Origin: Rhexocercosporidium sp. MPI-PUGE-AT-0058
Taxonomy: Eukaryota > Ascomycota > Leotiomycetes > Helotiales
Assembly: GCA_020746875.1 (NCBI GenBank)
Contig: JAGTJL010000012.1
Span: forward strand, 930,001-994,000
Direction: 5' to 3'
DNA: 64,000 nucleotides
Shown: positions 37,201 through 47,167 of the stretch, in pieces
Numbering within the stretch: position 1 is the stretch's first letter
Layout: the number at the start of each line of letters is the position of its first letter
The notes under the pieces: generated by a model
The model's input: the letters and a program-made list of their open reading frames with translations, nothing else
What the model was told of the DNA's origin: nothing
Database searches by the model: none
Position numbers and translations under genes: made by a program

Positions 37201-37295
37201 TTGAGAAGGTCGTTGTGAGGATTAGTGATGTTAAGGAGGAGAGTACGGGGAAGAGGAAGGTGAAGCTGGAGCTTGTTAAGGTGGGTGGGAAATAG
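34238..37295 (+). CDS. DIS3: exosome ribonuclease Dis3/Rrp44
   Basis: Exons 34238-34433 and 34507-37295 encode 994 residues (the budding-yeast protein has about 1,000). A basic start (VYVRSTKSGKVQKIVRELYL) and a Cys motif (DIPCSSKLCTSC) lead to the PIN endonuclease domain (DTNALLNALDLFE at about 90, INDRNDRAVRRAV, VVMLSDDKEN). Two cold-shock domains follow, then the RNB exonuclease domain with the acidic CQDIDDALH near 540 and HIADVSHFV, and a carboxyl S1 domain (LKGRIVEEEGFVMKVFSNGF). Dis3 is the catalytic subunit of the RNA exosome; it degrades RNA 3' to 5' and also cuts internally. The donor could be GTACGT at 34434 or GTAAAT at 34428; they differ by two residues. Downstream, a TIR element begins 81 bp after the stop. 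Confidence 0.95.
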
Positions 37296-37376
37296 AGGGT
37301 GGTCGTTCGTAGATGAGACGAGATACTACGAAAGTATTGTAGAGTAGGATTATGATGTGTTATGACAGATCCGCTA

Positions 37377-37475
37377 ACGTCCCTCCCTACGTGCCGAGAA
37401 ACCCTGCGTGCCGAGAAAAGACATAAGTACTTTGACTTTGAGCATCTTAAACTCTACACCAACTTATGGATTTAT
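37377..37475 (+). repeat. left terminal inverted repeat
   Basis: Begins ACGTCCCTCCCTA. It contains two copies of CGTGCCGAGAAA (at about 37389 and 37407); the right TIR has only one, which accounts for the 8-bp gap. Further inward the block GTACTTTGACTTTGAG matches GTACTTCGACTTTAAG of the right end. Confidence 0.8.
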
Positions 37476-38108
37476 AAATACAAAAGATTAAAAATATTAT
37501 ATAGCTATTTGTTAACAATTTGACCCCTTCCGGAGAAATTTTTGATTTCGTATTGTCGCCCTTTCGCCTAATTTATAAGAAGCTCTTATTTAAGCTACAA
37601 AACAAGCCTTCTGCCATAGCTATACTAGCGATTTCTTATTATCCCTTGCACATCTTAAAGGTTCTTATCCGAGCTTTAAATTCATATTTTTTGGTCCAAG
37701 ACCATTTTCAGCTTTGTGGATACCGTGACGCGCAAACAATTGCAAGGCCGCCACGCGGTTCGGTATTTCTGATCGACAGAACTTACGATTCTCGGGATGA
37801 TCGAGGGGTTTCTGGGTCCAGATTTCTTTTTCTATCATTCAATTCCCAGATTTCTTAAGCTTCCCTCTCAGCAACAAGAATACGTTATTGTCAACCGAGA
37901 TTGACTTCGCCGGTGAGCCTGAGCGACTGGGCCAGTCTTGCGCGCTTCTAGTTATATAAGACAATGCTATTACCACAGGGCTGCAGCACAGCTGAGTGCT
38001 CTAGCCTTAACCCCACATAAAGTCTTCACCCTTCGCATCTATATCAACTCGACGGCTTAATTACTACCAATAATCTTACTCTTCACGATCCTTAAACCTA
38101 GTCGAATA

Positions 38109-38480
38109 ATGCGTCTGCCACACTATAACACCGATAGCGATTTCACTTTAACGAAGTTCTTTAAGGAGCCATATACCTAAGAAGTATGCTATACTTTCGC
38201 ACAGATAAGGCAAAGAAGAGGTTACTTTTAAGGATTTAATAGACGGCACGAGTGAAGATAAGGCTGGCTACGGGTAAGATATATGTGAGGCTTGCTCTAG
38301 AAAGACGGCAATCACGTGTAATTGACGTCTCACATACTACGAAGAGATATATGAAGATAACAAGTATTCCTTAGAATATATAACTACGGAGGGAAGAAGG
38401 TATGGAAAAGGAGAGGCTATATACAGGGAGAGCTTCGTTGAAGCTCGTCTAATCTCGGTTCTGGCCTAAATAGTCAAGTG
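38109..38480 (+). pseudogene. HET-domain relic joined to a Cys-rich segment
   Basis: The frame from ATG 38109 reads MRLPHYNTDSDFTLTKFF, the usual opening of fungal HET-domain proteins. After a one-step frame change it continues IPKKYAILSH and then EEVTFKDLIDGT, the first conserved HET block, where a Trp position is now a stop. Right after this, instead of the next HET block, comes DICEACSRKTAITC, a C-x2-C-x7-C pattern like the start of a ZZ-type zinc finger. Stops and frame changes show it is dead. It is opposite in strand to the other HET relic and is a different gene. Confidence 0.6.
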
Positions 38481-38988
38481 GGCTAGCCGAGGTCGGAATT
38501 GAGGCTCTGGAAGCTCCAAACCGTCACAATATAGTTCTGCGGAGAACAGGCAAGGCGTAATGGTTTATAATACTTTTGAGTAAATACCTATTATATCGAT
38601 AAGTCAAATAGCCTTAAGCTCGTAGAGGTTATTATTTCGATGTTTGGCTAGTACTAGGATATAATTAAGTGCTACGTTTATTTGCCAGATTTTTTTCGGC
38701 CTCGAACTAATTCAGCCGACAGGTTTAACGAGCCCTAGGAATCGACATTTCGAAAAAGAGAATGGTTCAAACGAGGATGGACTTTAAGTTACCTAAACTT
38801 TAAGCATTTAAGAATTTGTACATACCTTAATATTTCCTATAACGTTTTTTGAGTTATATGCTAAAGCCACTTTTAAGCACGTTACCGTCCATTTATTAGA
38901 AATTTACGTTCGCATTATTACTTGCACGTATAATTTGACAACACTGCCTATGACAATAGCTTATTCTATAATAAGGCCTAAGAACTAT

Positions 38989-40704
38989 TTACTTCTCTAT
39001 TACATAAGTACCCAACGTAGACCAAGAACTTATATCTATTCGCGTACCATCCTTAGTACGTTTATAAGTCACTGTAATTGCACAGTCCGTTAAGTACTTC
39101 GTTGTTTGATCTTGAGCCTTATGCTGCAAACTGAGCTGATCAATCTGTTCTGCTGTGAATACACCCGATTTTACGGAATGTTCTATAATAGCGTCAGTTT
39201 CCACGCGGTTATCATCCAACTTTATCCCTTGAGAGATGCTTGCTCTATCTTGACCTAACCAAACGATAAAAGCCTCAGCATTATCCGTTATGATTTCCGC
39301 ATATTGGAGATTGTGAACCGTAAAATCCAGACGACGAAGGCCTCTACATTTCTTCCAGATCGAACAGCCGTGAAGTTCCTCTGTATTAACCTCATAATAT
39401 ATCTGAAGGTCAAACTTTGGCTTGGCGAGGTAACTTGAATTGCCCTGTTCGATGTATATCGAGGTCGTAGTAAACGATTCAACTTCTTTAGGATTTAAGA
39501 AGACGAATCGAATGTCTCCGCTAGATAAGCATGCAAAGATATTAGAGCCTCGGGCGTGGGACTTCAAGATTTTCAAGGGTATACAAATAGCGCGCCCTCG
39601 GAAACAACACCCGATATAAGCTAGGGTTACATCGTGTTGTGGGATGTGGTATTTCCGAAGTGGCAAGGATACCGATAATCCGCGGCTTGTCATCGAGGGC
39701 GGATGGCTTCGTTCGGATGCCCTTAATATTGAATGATCAAGTTTGAGGTTCGAATATAGAGACTCGGGACCAGAATCTTGAGATATTCGAAAGTGAGACG
39801 CAAAATGCGCTAGAATATAAGAGCCCTTATTCTATATCAGTGGCAAATGCTCGAAATCAGTATTGGAACCTGGGTTGCTTATGCCCTAAGCAAGAATCGA
39901 ATAGTCCTCATTAGCCTTCATAATAGCTTCCTGCAGACGCATAAATGCCTTTCCGCCTTCGCCATAAATAAGGGGCATGTTAACGTCAAAGATTCCGAGA
40001 AGACAGTAAGCAGCATCCTCCAGCCTTGTGGTAGTCCTCGAGGCTGCCCAAGACATGTGGTCCGCGACATTGCATGCTGTGGGATCTTGTCTATCCAAAA
40101 CGTCAATGTTGATACCCGTGATCGAAACAAGCTCGGATTTAAGACTTGACTTCGTCCCAAGAATGGACCAGTCTTCGGCATAGAATTCCATAATCATAGG
40201 CGCGATCAGCTCTTGGAGAGTCCAGCCTCTCCTAAACTACCTGCTTGTCTTAAATAACTTTGCCTATCAAATCGATCTTGAAAAGGGTCTACAACCTGCT
40301 ATCTTGATAGTACATCAGTCAGATAGGCATAGCAGATAAATGCGTTCTTGTACTACTGGTATATAGAGTTTATAGCTTTAGAGAGCTCGACGCTATTTGT
40401 CTTGTCGATACTATAACTGGTTAGTAATGTTCCCAGGAATAGATTTTCAATGACAGCCTCACTAGCATATGTCAATCCATGCGTAGGAGAAGCCGTCTTC
40501 CCTTGCTCTCCGACAGCACCTTTCTAATTTTAGAAACCCCTTTTTGTGCTTAGCTTCTTCGATATTAGACTGCAAATCCTGAAGTGTGACCTCTGCTCTG
40601 CTCTAAGTGTGTGACAGAATCACGTAAGGCGGTATTTCAGGCCATCCTGGCCGTGGAAATTCTACCAACCACAAAGGGTCGCTAGCCGCATCAAGTAAAC
40701 GCAT
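38989..40704 (-). pseudogene. HET-domain gene inactivated by TGG-to-TAG changes
   Basis: From ATG at 40704 (MRLLDAASDPLWL) to a stop at 38989 the minus strand carries a nearly complete HET gene. HET blocks are PPYVILSHT, KGFLKLERCC and DGFSYAWIDIC; then a canonical 52-bp intron (40462-40411, donor GTGAGG, branch ACTAACC); then NSVELSKAINS, RGWTLQELIAP, YCLLGIFDVNMPLIYGEG and AFMRLQEAI. The carboxyl part opens PPSMTSRGLSVSLPLRK. Six in-frame TAG codons (40603, 40353, 40299, 40237, 39886, 39832) fall where related proteins have Trp or where Trp is plausible, and one frameshift lies between 40299 and 40237. HET proteins trigger cell death on meeting an unlike fungal individual. This copy cannot make a full protein. 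No toxin or virus gene is involved. Confidence 0.8.
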
Positions 40705-40720
40705 TATAAGATAAGAACGT

Positions 40721-40985
40721 TCAAATGAATAGATCGGCGGCAATAGACACAGCTGAGTTGATGTAGCCAGAGATAACCTGCGTGTCGTTGGGAGAGAAGG
40801 CTATAGAGCCGACCGCGTTGCTGTGGCCCTCGAGCGTCTGAAGCGCTGCGCTCTAATAATCTTGAAATTCGGGTGTATTTTCAATCCAGGGCGGAATATC
40901 CGTCATAAACTGTTTCCGAATAATTCTCTTCTCTGAGGGCAAAGACAAGGGCTGAACAGTATAATTGAAGAGGTGCTTGTTCAAT
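40721..40985 (-). pseudogene. STAND (HET-E-like) linker and first WD40 repeat, relic
   Basis: Minus-strand frames read QAPLQLYCSALVFA, then after a frameshift SEKRIIRKQF and FQDY, an in-frame TAG, then SAALQTLEGHSNAVGSIAFS and TQVISG. This is the characteristic stretch between the NACHT ATPase and the first WD40 repeat of HET-E/HET-D-type NLR-like proteins, where W precedes the LQTLEGH motif. The fragment stops after one repeat and has no NACHT part upstream, so both ends are truncated. It lies just upstream of, and on the same strand as, the HET relic, so it is not the downstream part of that gene. Confidence 0.65.
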
Positions 40986-41344
40986 TAGCAATAATCGTAA
41001 TTACCACGGACTAACTAGGGTAATTTGGGGCTAACTATAATTGGTTAGTCACTTTTATCGGAAGTACTAACTTTTGTGCGAGCAGTTTATGGATTTGCAT
41101 CCTATAGTAGCTATAGAGTTTAATAACGATTTCTTAGCATAGTAGTGAGACTTCAAAATTTAGACAAAACCCTTGATAAGTATTAGGAGTAGTATAAGCT
41201 TAGTGGTGGTGTTGTACAAGACCCCTGCTACGCCATGAAATAGCGCCCTTCGCCAACCGGGCGCGACGACGATGATGCGAATATTATTTCCAAAATAGTT
41301 GGGTTAGGGGTGTTTAGGAGTAGCAGTAGCCTATAATTTTCACA

Positions 41345-41443
41345 AAACTTAGCGAATTTTTGATATGGCTGTGAAGTTTGAATTACTTAAAGTCGAAGTA
41401 CCCGTTAATTTTCAAGGCACGTAGGGTTTCTAGGGAGGGACGT
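41345..41443 (-). repeat. right terminal inverted repeat
   Basis: Reverse complement begins ACGTCCCTCCCTA and then GAAACCCTACGTGCC. The terminal 13 bp are identical to the left TIR. The flanking TA at 41444-41445 completes the target-site duplication. 236 bp of ordinary spacer follow before the NUG1 stop. Confidence 0.8.
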
Positions 41444-41679
41444 TAGATCACTGCTAAAAAGCAGTCAATAGAGATTTGCAGCAATCACGAGAAATATGGA
41501 CTTAGTGTTCGTTGTGATCGAAAAGTTTTCAATTACAGGCAAGACATGGACTTCCTGCAAGCCAACTTTTTGCCTCCTATCTAGCCAGCCCCAGACGCCA
41601 TGAACTCCACCTATGTATCTGTATCTGTATCTACGAAAACTAGCATAGCAAGCAAGAAATAGACGGACGACGAAGCATC

Positions 41680-43349
41680 TTACTCCTGCATAGCTTCATC
41701 CACAACCTCTGCTTTCCCGTCACCCCACAGACCCTCCAGCTTGAACTCCGCCGCCCATTCAGTGACAATTTCCTTCTGGTCACCGATGACAGGAGCACCA
41801 GCATTAGCATCCGTCACAGCAGGGGCAATAGCCAGAACAGGAGCATCCATCCATCCTTGAATCCGACCATCTCTCCAATCCGTAATAACAGTCGTAGCAG
41901 CACTATTTAAATTCGGCACACCACCCTTCCCCAACCGTCCTCGTTTCCGAGCGACTTGAACGAGGAAATCGGTCGTGGGATCACCATTCGTGCGGAGCAG
42001 AGGCGGGAGACCATACACATCCATTAGTTTCGTCAACATGCCCTCTGCACCCGAGAGGCGCTTCAGTAGTAATGTTACGGCTGGAACGGGGTCTTCGATC
42101 TGCTTTGGTGGGACGGCGTTGAGGAGGACGAGACGGGCTTGTTCTTCTTTCTTGGAGGCTTTGCTTCCGTCACCGGCGCTGGGGAAGACGATACCTGGGG
42201 AATCGAGCAGTTTCAACTTGCTGTCGATCTTGACTTCGCGGAGAGAGGTGGTCACGCCTGCTTCTGCTCCTACGGGACATGCTGCGCTGCCTCCTCCCAA
42301 TCGAGATGTGAGGGCGTTGATGACGGAGGATTTGCCGACATTGGGGTACCCGATCACGCCGACTGAGATGGCGCGCTTGAGTTGTTTGGCTGCCGCGAAG
42401 GATTTCAGGGCTTTGAAGAGGGTGGCTGATGTGCTTTGCACGGTCAGTTGCTTGTGATTGAAGGTGTGTGCGTTGGGGGCTGGGCCAGAGGCGCGGAGGG
42501 GGATGGTCGGGAAGTATCGTCTGAGGTGGAGGAGCCAGGACTTGAGGACCGTGGCCGGGATGAGATCGATCTTGTTGAGGATGAGGATGAGACGCTTCCC
42601 GCCGCTCGCGGCGGCCATAACCATTCGCTCGACTTCCTTGGAGCGCGTGCCTTCTGGGTCGCGGGCGTCGAGGACATAGAGGATGACATCGGCTTGTTCG
42701 ACCACCTGCTTGAAGATCTTGTCGAATGCTTTTCTCGACCCGTCTTTTCTCGTAGGTAGGCCTGAGAGCTCGACACCTGGCTCGTCGTCTACATCGGACT
42801 CCGATACGTCGTCTTCGTCCATCTCGTCACCGCTCTCGAGTTCCTCCTCATATTCCTGTGCGGCAGCTCGTGCGCTGGCCAGTAAAGCCGCCATGGGGTT
42901 CGCATCCTCGTCGAAATCCTCGTCCATATCCTCGTCCATGATATCCTCCTCATCTACACCCTCCATGCGAGCCTCGACCTCTCTCTCGACCTGCTCGCCA
43001 GACTTCTCGCCCGTCTTCGTCGCCTTCGCATCTGCCCTGCGCCTCTCCGCATCCTCAGCCTTCCTCCGTCTCCCCTCCTCGATCTCAGCGAGAATCTTGT
43101 CTTTATATGGGAATAAATTGGGGATTCCGGGATCCTTCTTTAGTTTGGATCGCCATTCTGGGTTCTTCTTTCCCGCCTTGCGATCTTTCTTCTGCTTCGC
43201 TGCTGACGCTTTCTTGATGCTCTCGCGCAGACGAACCGGACGTCTTTTCGACTTGGGCTCTGCAGAAATTCAACAATTAGCTTTCGCCCTGATGCATTAA
43301 CAGTAATGATAGTGGAGAACTTACTGCCTGGTTTATTAATTCCCGCCAT
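41680..43349 (-). CDS. NUG1: nucleolar GTPase Nug1 (nucleostemin family)
   Basis: Exons 43349-43325 and 43259-41680 on the minus strand encode 534 residues (budding-yeast Nug1 has 520). The amino end is strongly basic (KPKSKRRPVRLRES, KKASAAKQKKDRKAGKK), suited to nucleolar targeting and rRNA binding. An acidic Glu/Asp-rich stretch follows at about 125-195. The GTPase is circularly permuted: G4 (LNKIDLIP, about 235) comes before G1 (GYPNVGKSS, about 313) and G3 (LLDSPG, about 360), the hallmark of the YlqF/nucleostemin class. Nug1 assembles with early 60S pre-ribosomes and controls recruitment of maturation factors. The 65-bp intron has GTAAGT and CTGCAG borders and follows codon 8. The gene converges on DIS3. 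Confidence 0.95.
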
Positions 43350-44184
43350 TGTTGTTTGTGGTGGGATGGGTCTTGCGTGGTGAGGAGGGTTTCTAGTTTC
43401 CTTAAAAATTATATTTTTATCGCCGCACTTGCTTTGGCGAGGCTGCCAAGATTTCCTCACGTGCTGTGGGGTAAGTGGGGCGCTTTGTGAAGGTCGGTCA
43501 ATCGTGACCTACCCTACGCACTCTCAGCTTCATACACGAATTCGGCTTCCAAGGTGTTCATGCTATATGCAAGTAAGAGTGCAAGGAAGAATACAAGGAG
43601 TTGCTTTAACAACAGCTGAAGATTGTGAGAGCCTATTCCCCGAGAATGAAGTCCAATACTGGTGAGGTCTCTTCATTATCAGATGGACCGCAACGAGAGT
43701 ATCGCCGAAGGGTTTAAGGGTTCTTGAAGGACTTACCTAAGATAAGAAGGGAACTTTGTTTCAATGTTTCGCTATTGTATTTTGTATCCGGGCGCACTTC
43801 GCGCATTCAGTTAGAGGTAAGAAAACCATTGAACAAGTCAATTTAAATTCCGAATTAGGTTCGACAAGTAAAGAACCGTGTTCGGTGAAGATTTGGAAAG
43901 TTTCCCACACCAACCTCGTGTCTGAGAAGCATCGTTACATTACACCTAAGAGATTATTGCCGAGCTTCATGTTCTTGGACTTCACAATGTCTCTGAGGGT
44001 GTGGGTTGGAAATTTATGATCCCAAGGATTGAGTTCAGGAAGTGTCTCTATTCTTACTTTCTGACAATGGAGTAAACAGAGTCAGTTACATCCCAACGAG
44101 TTTCTCGTTCCAATATTCTTAATTATGTGTAACTCTTCTACTGTACAACAATCAACAACACAACATCGAAAACAAATAAACAGA
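43350..44184. other. upstream region of NUG1
   Basis: 835 bp with the NUG1 promoter at its left end. An 87-residue ORF at 43756-44019 has no recognisable feature; I see no supportable gene. Confidence 0.4.
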
Positions 44185-44990
44185 ATGGGGAAGCGAAAGA
44201 GCTTTGCTCCGCTTATGAAGACGCATGCGTGATTGGCGGATAAGTTTGGAGGGAATGCAAATATTAATTATATTGTGGACATGGGTGAGCGTTAGAGGAA
44301 GAGTTCCGGGTATTGGAGTCCAGTCTGTCCAGATATGACAAGGAGAAGATCCGCGAGAGAAACATCACCGGATCGGAAAAGAGATCCAGCAGCCGGTTTA
44401 AAGCATTGGAGGCTAGAAATGAGATTGGGGGAATTCTCGAAAGGTCAACGAGGTCCACTAGACAGATTATCAGATCGGGGAAACGATTCGGCAGCTGATA
44501 CAAGATGTTGGAGGCAAGGTTACCAAGACTCCTCGATTCCTAGACGGTCGGTCTCGCCAGACCGCTAATCGAGAAGAGATATAAGAGGAAAGCCTGGAGG
44601 ATGAAATTAGTTGGATGTCCAGGAGCTGACACAGTCACTACGCCTCCACCAGATACCGCGTTGCCTGGTTCAGCTGTCGAGGCAACAAGTCCTAAGATAA
44701 AGACGTCTGGATCCGAGGACGGCCGCTCAGGAGGCGTAGCTTCAGATGCGAACGAGAAGATCACGGTCGAAGTCAACGAACCAAAGACTGCTGTAGGAAC
44801 TACGTCGTGCGTAAATACTACGTTCTTTAATACATCCAAGCACGATGGTTGCATTATATGCATGAGTGGACAAGACACTTTCGTACCATTTGCTATTAGG
44901 ACACTAATTCGGGTTAGATTAGAGAGTAAGAACGAGGTCTTTGACGATAGAGGAGGCTGGTTGAGCGATGATACAAAGAAAAATGGGTAA
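44185..44990 (+). pseudogene. decayed gene with in-frame ~100-bp repeats
   Basis: A start at 44185 reads MGKRKSFAPLMKTHA, a stop, LADKFGGNANINYIVDMGER, a stop. Another frame is then open from about 44293 to 44990 apart from a TGA at 44496 and a TAG at 44541. That frame has three related units of about 30-36 codons, each opening with an aromatic, a basic or aliphatic residue and then LEAR or LESS (FRVLESSLSR, RFKALEARNE, YKMLEARLPR). The TGA falls exactly where the preceding unit has Arg (CGG), consistent with C-to-T decay. The downstream part (VGTTSCVNTTFF, HDGCIICMSGQDTFVPF) also looks coding. The family is not recognised; no function proposed. Confidence 0.4.
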
Positions 44991-47167
44991 GCTATGTGTA
45001 ATCCAGCTTGCGAACACATATCTGTCATTTTGTAGTGATGGCGTCCATACACCCCAGAGCCGTAAGACATACTCCTCATCTTTGGCTTAACACCATCCAT
45101 CGCGACAATTCTAGAGCCCAGACACGATATTTTGAGTCATAGTCATCCAAGCCCGGGCGCTGGCAAGAGGAAAACGAGGTTATCGTGGGACTTGAGCAGT
45201 GACATCCAGAAAATTGCCGGCCATGGCTTCTAAATCGACTGGAGTGTTATGCTTATAGAAATGTGGTCATCTCCAACCCTATTCTACAGCTATCATCTCA
45301 AAAACACGGGGAAAATAGCATTTCTAGCTTGACTGTTTGAGGCTTGATTGTTGGTAAGCGAATGAGACTCGGGAACGTCAACAACAGAAGAAATTAGACT
45401 CTTTATGGAGATCAAAAAGAATGAAGCTTAAGTGGGACAGCTCGAACATATCTTAGTGCTAGGGGAGACCTGGATGCAATCAGCAAACAGAAGAAGGTTG
45501 ACGATGTGTTTGGCATATTTCGATTGGCCCTAGGAATTTGAAGGAAACAGCAATAGTATGCTACTGAAGATAAAACTAGGTAAAAGCACTCGATATTGTT
45601 GACTGAATATCCTATATGCAAATAAAATGATACTTGTTGTAGAATAGACAGGAAGACGGATGCCGTGAGGTACTGATGGGATGATCTTATAAAGAAAGAC
45701 GAGAACTTCTGAAGCGCAATGGAAATTGTGAGCCGCCTTCCCTGGTTTGAAGTCCGTCTTGAGGGGTCATACGAGTGTCACACTTGAATAATATTCAACA
45801 ACAATGTACTCAAGTTTCGGGAATAGTTGGCATAATCAATTGTGCCTTCCAAAGAACGTGGATAGTTCAAGAAGAACGTGAGGAATGATGTAACATGTTT
45901 TTGGGATTGAACCTTTTCGGAGCGGAGCGTATAAATTCGTCGAGCGATATTTCGTGCATGCGAACCTGCTTTGACCGAACTCGAATATATAGACCTTTGT
46001 GTCAAGCATGAAGTGAATTCACACAGCAAGCGACGATCCAGGGGTCGCTTCGCCTAAGTGTTTACCTTCCTCAAATCGAATGAAAGAAAACGACCCAAAA
46101 ACAAATAAATACCCCGCCAAGAAGCACGACGTGCAGTGCGCACAACATGGGGGAAAAGCGCGCTACGATACGGAGGTACTACAGTAGCACTTACGGGTGG
46201 ATCCTGATCGCCCGGCTTGCCCGAGGCACCGGACTTAGGAAGGGGCACGTTCCAATAGTGTCGCCATCGGGTCGCATTTCCACCCGCATTAGCGATTTAG
46301 CAGCAGCCCTAATCGAGATGATACTGATGCTTGTCCGATCAGCTCTTACTCTACTAAGTAATACTTTACCGACCTAGGAGTTTAGATTAACTTGATTTGA
46401 AAATGCCGTGGTCCGAGGTTTGTTTAGTCTCAGTCTTCTTCAATTAGCTTAATTTTACCTCCGAAGGGAAAGGGAAGGGAGATAGGAACGGCACGTCGGA
46501 ACTATCGATCTTGAATTATGGGAATTTAATTCAAATAACGATCAGAATATTCTCCGAATTGTCTACTCTATGACGTAGGAAATCTTAGATCTCGGTCATT
46601 TCGACCGAGATTTGGACGGGAGGATTTCTTGTCAGGTGAGGTGCTCTGTAAATTGCAATCTTGCACCGGAGTCATGAGCAAAGCCAAGAAATATTAGTTA
46701 TTTCACGTCGAGGTTGGAACTTGGCACAGAGAGAGTGAGGATTTCAGGATATTCTATTGTTTAGGCTATACAGACACCAATGCTTCCAGCGTTGAAGTGT
46801 GAAAGTTTCCCGAAACCCATCAAGACATGCTCATTGTTCGACACATTCAATCCTTCCCATTACGCCTGATCTCGATAAAATCAAGATCCCCGGGACAATT
46901 CATCCACCCGCCCTTTCTTTGTTGCTTTTGGGTATATCTCCTTTCTTCCTTCTTTCCATCCCCATGCTTCGTGAACATTAACAGTTGACACTGCGTCACT
47001 GTGATTACATTAATTGAGACGCCCGGATCAATAAGAGAAAAAAATCAGACGCTGAACATGCTACACGTGGTATTATTGTACATAAAAGCAGCAGAGAGAA
47101 TCTGCTGCAACATATAGCTTCAAAGAGCAAACATAAATGAAAATGCTGAACGGCAGCCGAGCAAGAT
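44991..47167. other. gene-poor region downstream of the homeobox gene
   Basis: About 2.2 kb with only short, unremarkable ORFs. It includes AT-rich patches (46,380-46,580), one perfect hairpin at 46589-46611, and the 3' region of the homeobox gene at its right end. Confidence 0.45.
46589..46611. repeat. perfect 9-bp hairpin
   Basis: ATCTCGGTC and its exact reverse complement GACCGAGAT are separated by five bases (ATTTC). It lies in AT-rich spacer with no attached gene. It may be a leftover of an inverted-repeat element or simply chance. Confidence 0.7.

Larger units (their letters stand above)
37377..41443. mobile_element. 4.07-kb TIR element, TA target duplication, HET/NLR relics inside
   Basis: The left end starts ACGTCCCTCCCTA at 37377 and the right end is its inverted copy finishing at 41443. 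TA dinucleotides flank both ends (37375-37376 and 41444-41445), as in Tc1/mariner-type (Fot1/pogo) insertions. Similarity between the two ends continues inward for roughly 90 bp, with one 8-bp gap and scattered mismatches. The interior is rich in TpA and contains three HET/STAND gene relics in two orientations. I found no transposase or DDE motif, so the element is non-autonomous or has lost it. It sits in the 385-bp-equivalent space between the convergent genes DIS3 and NUG1. An alternative is two separate short elements in opposite orientation, but neither end shows a second TIR close by. Confidence 0.7.

Noticed and set aside
37377..41443. Transposase gene within the TIR element
   Set aside because: I looked for DDE/DDD, HTH and CENP-B-like motifs in all frames and saw none; remaining ORFs (for example 37520-37858) are AT-rich and featureless.
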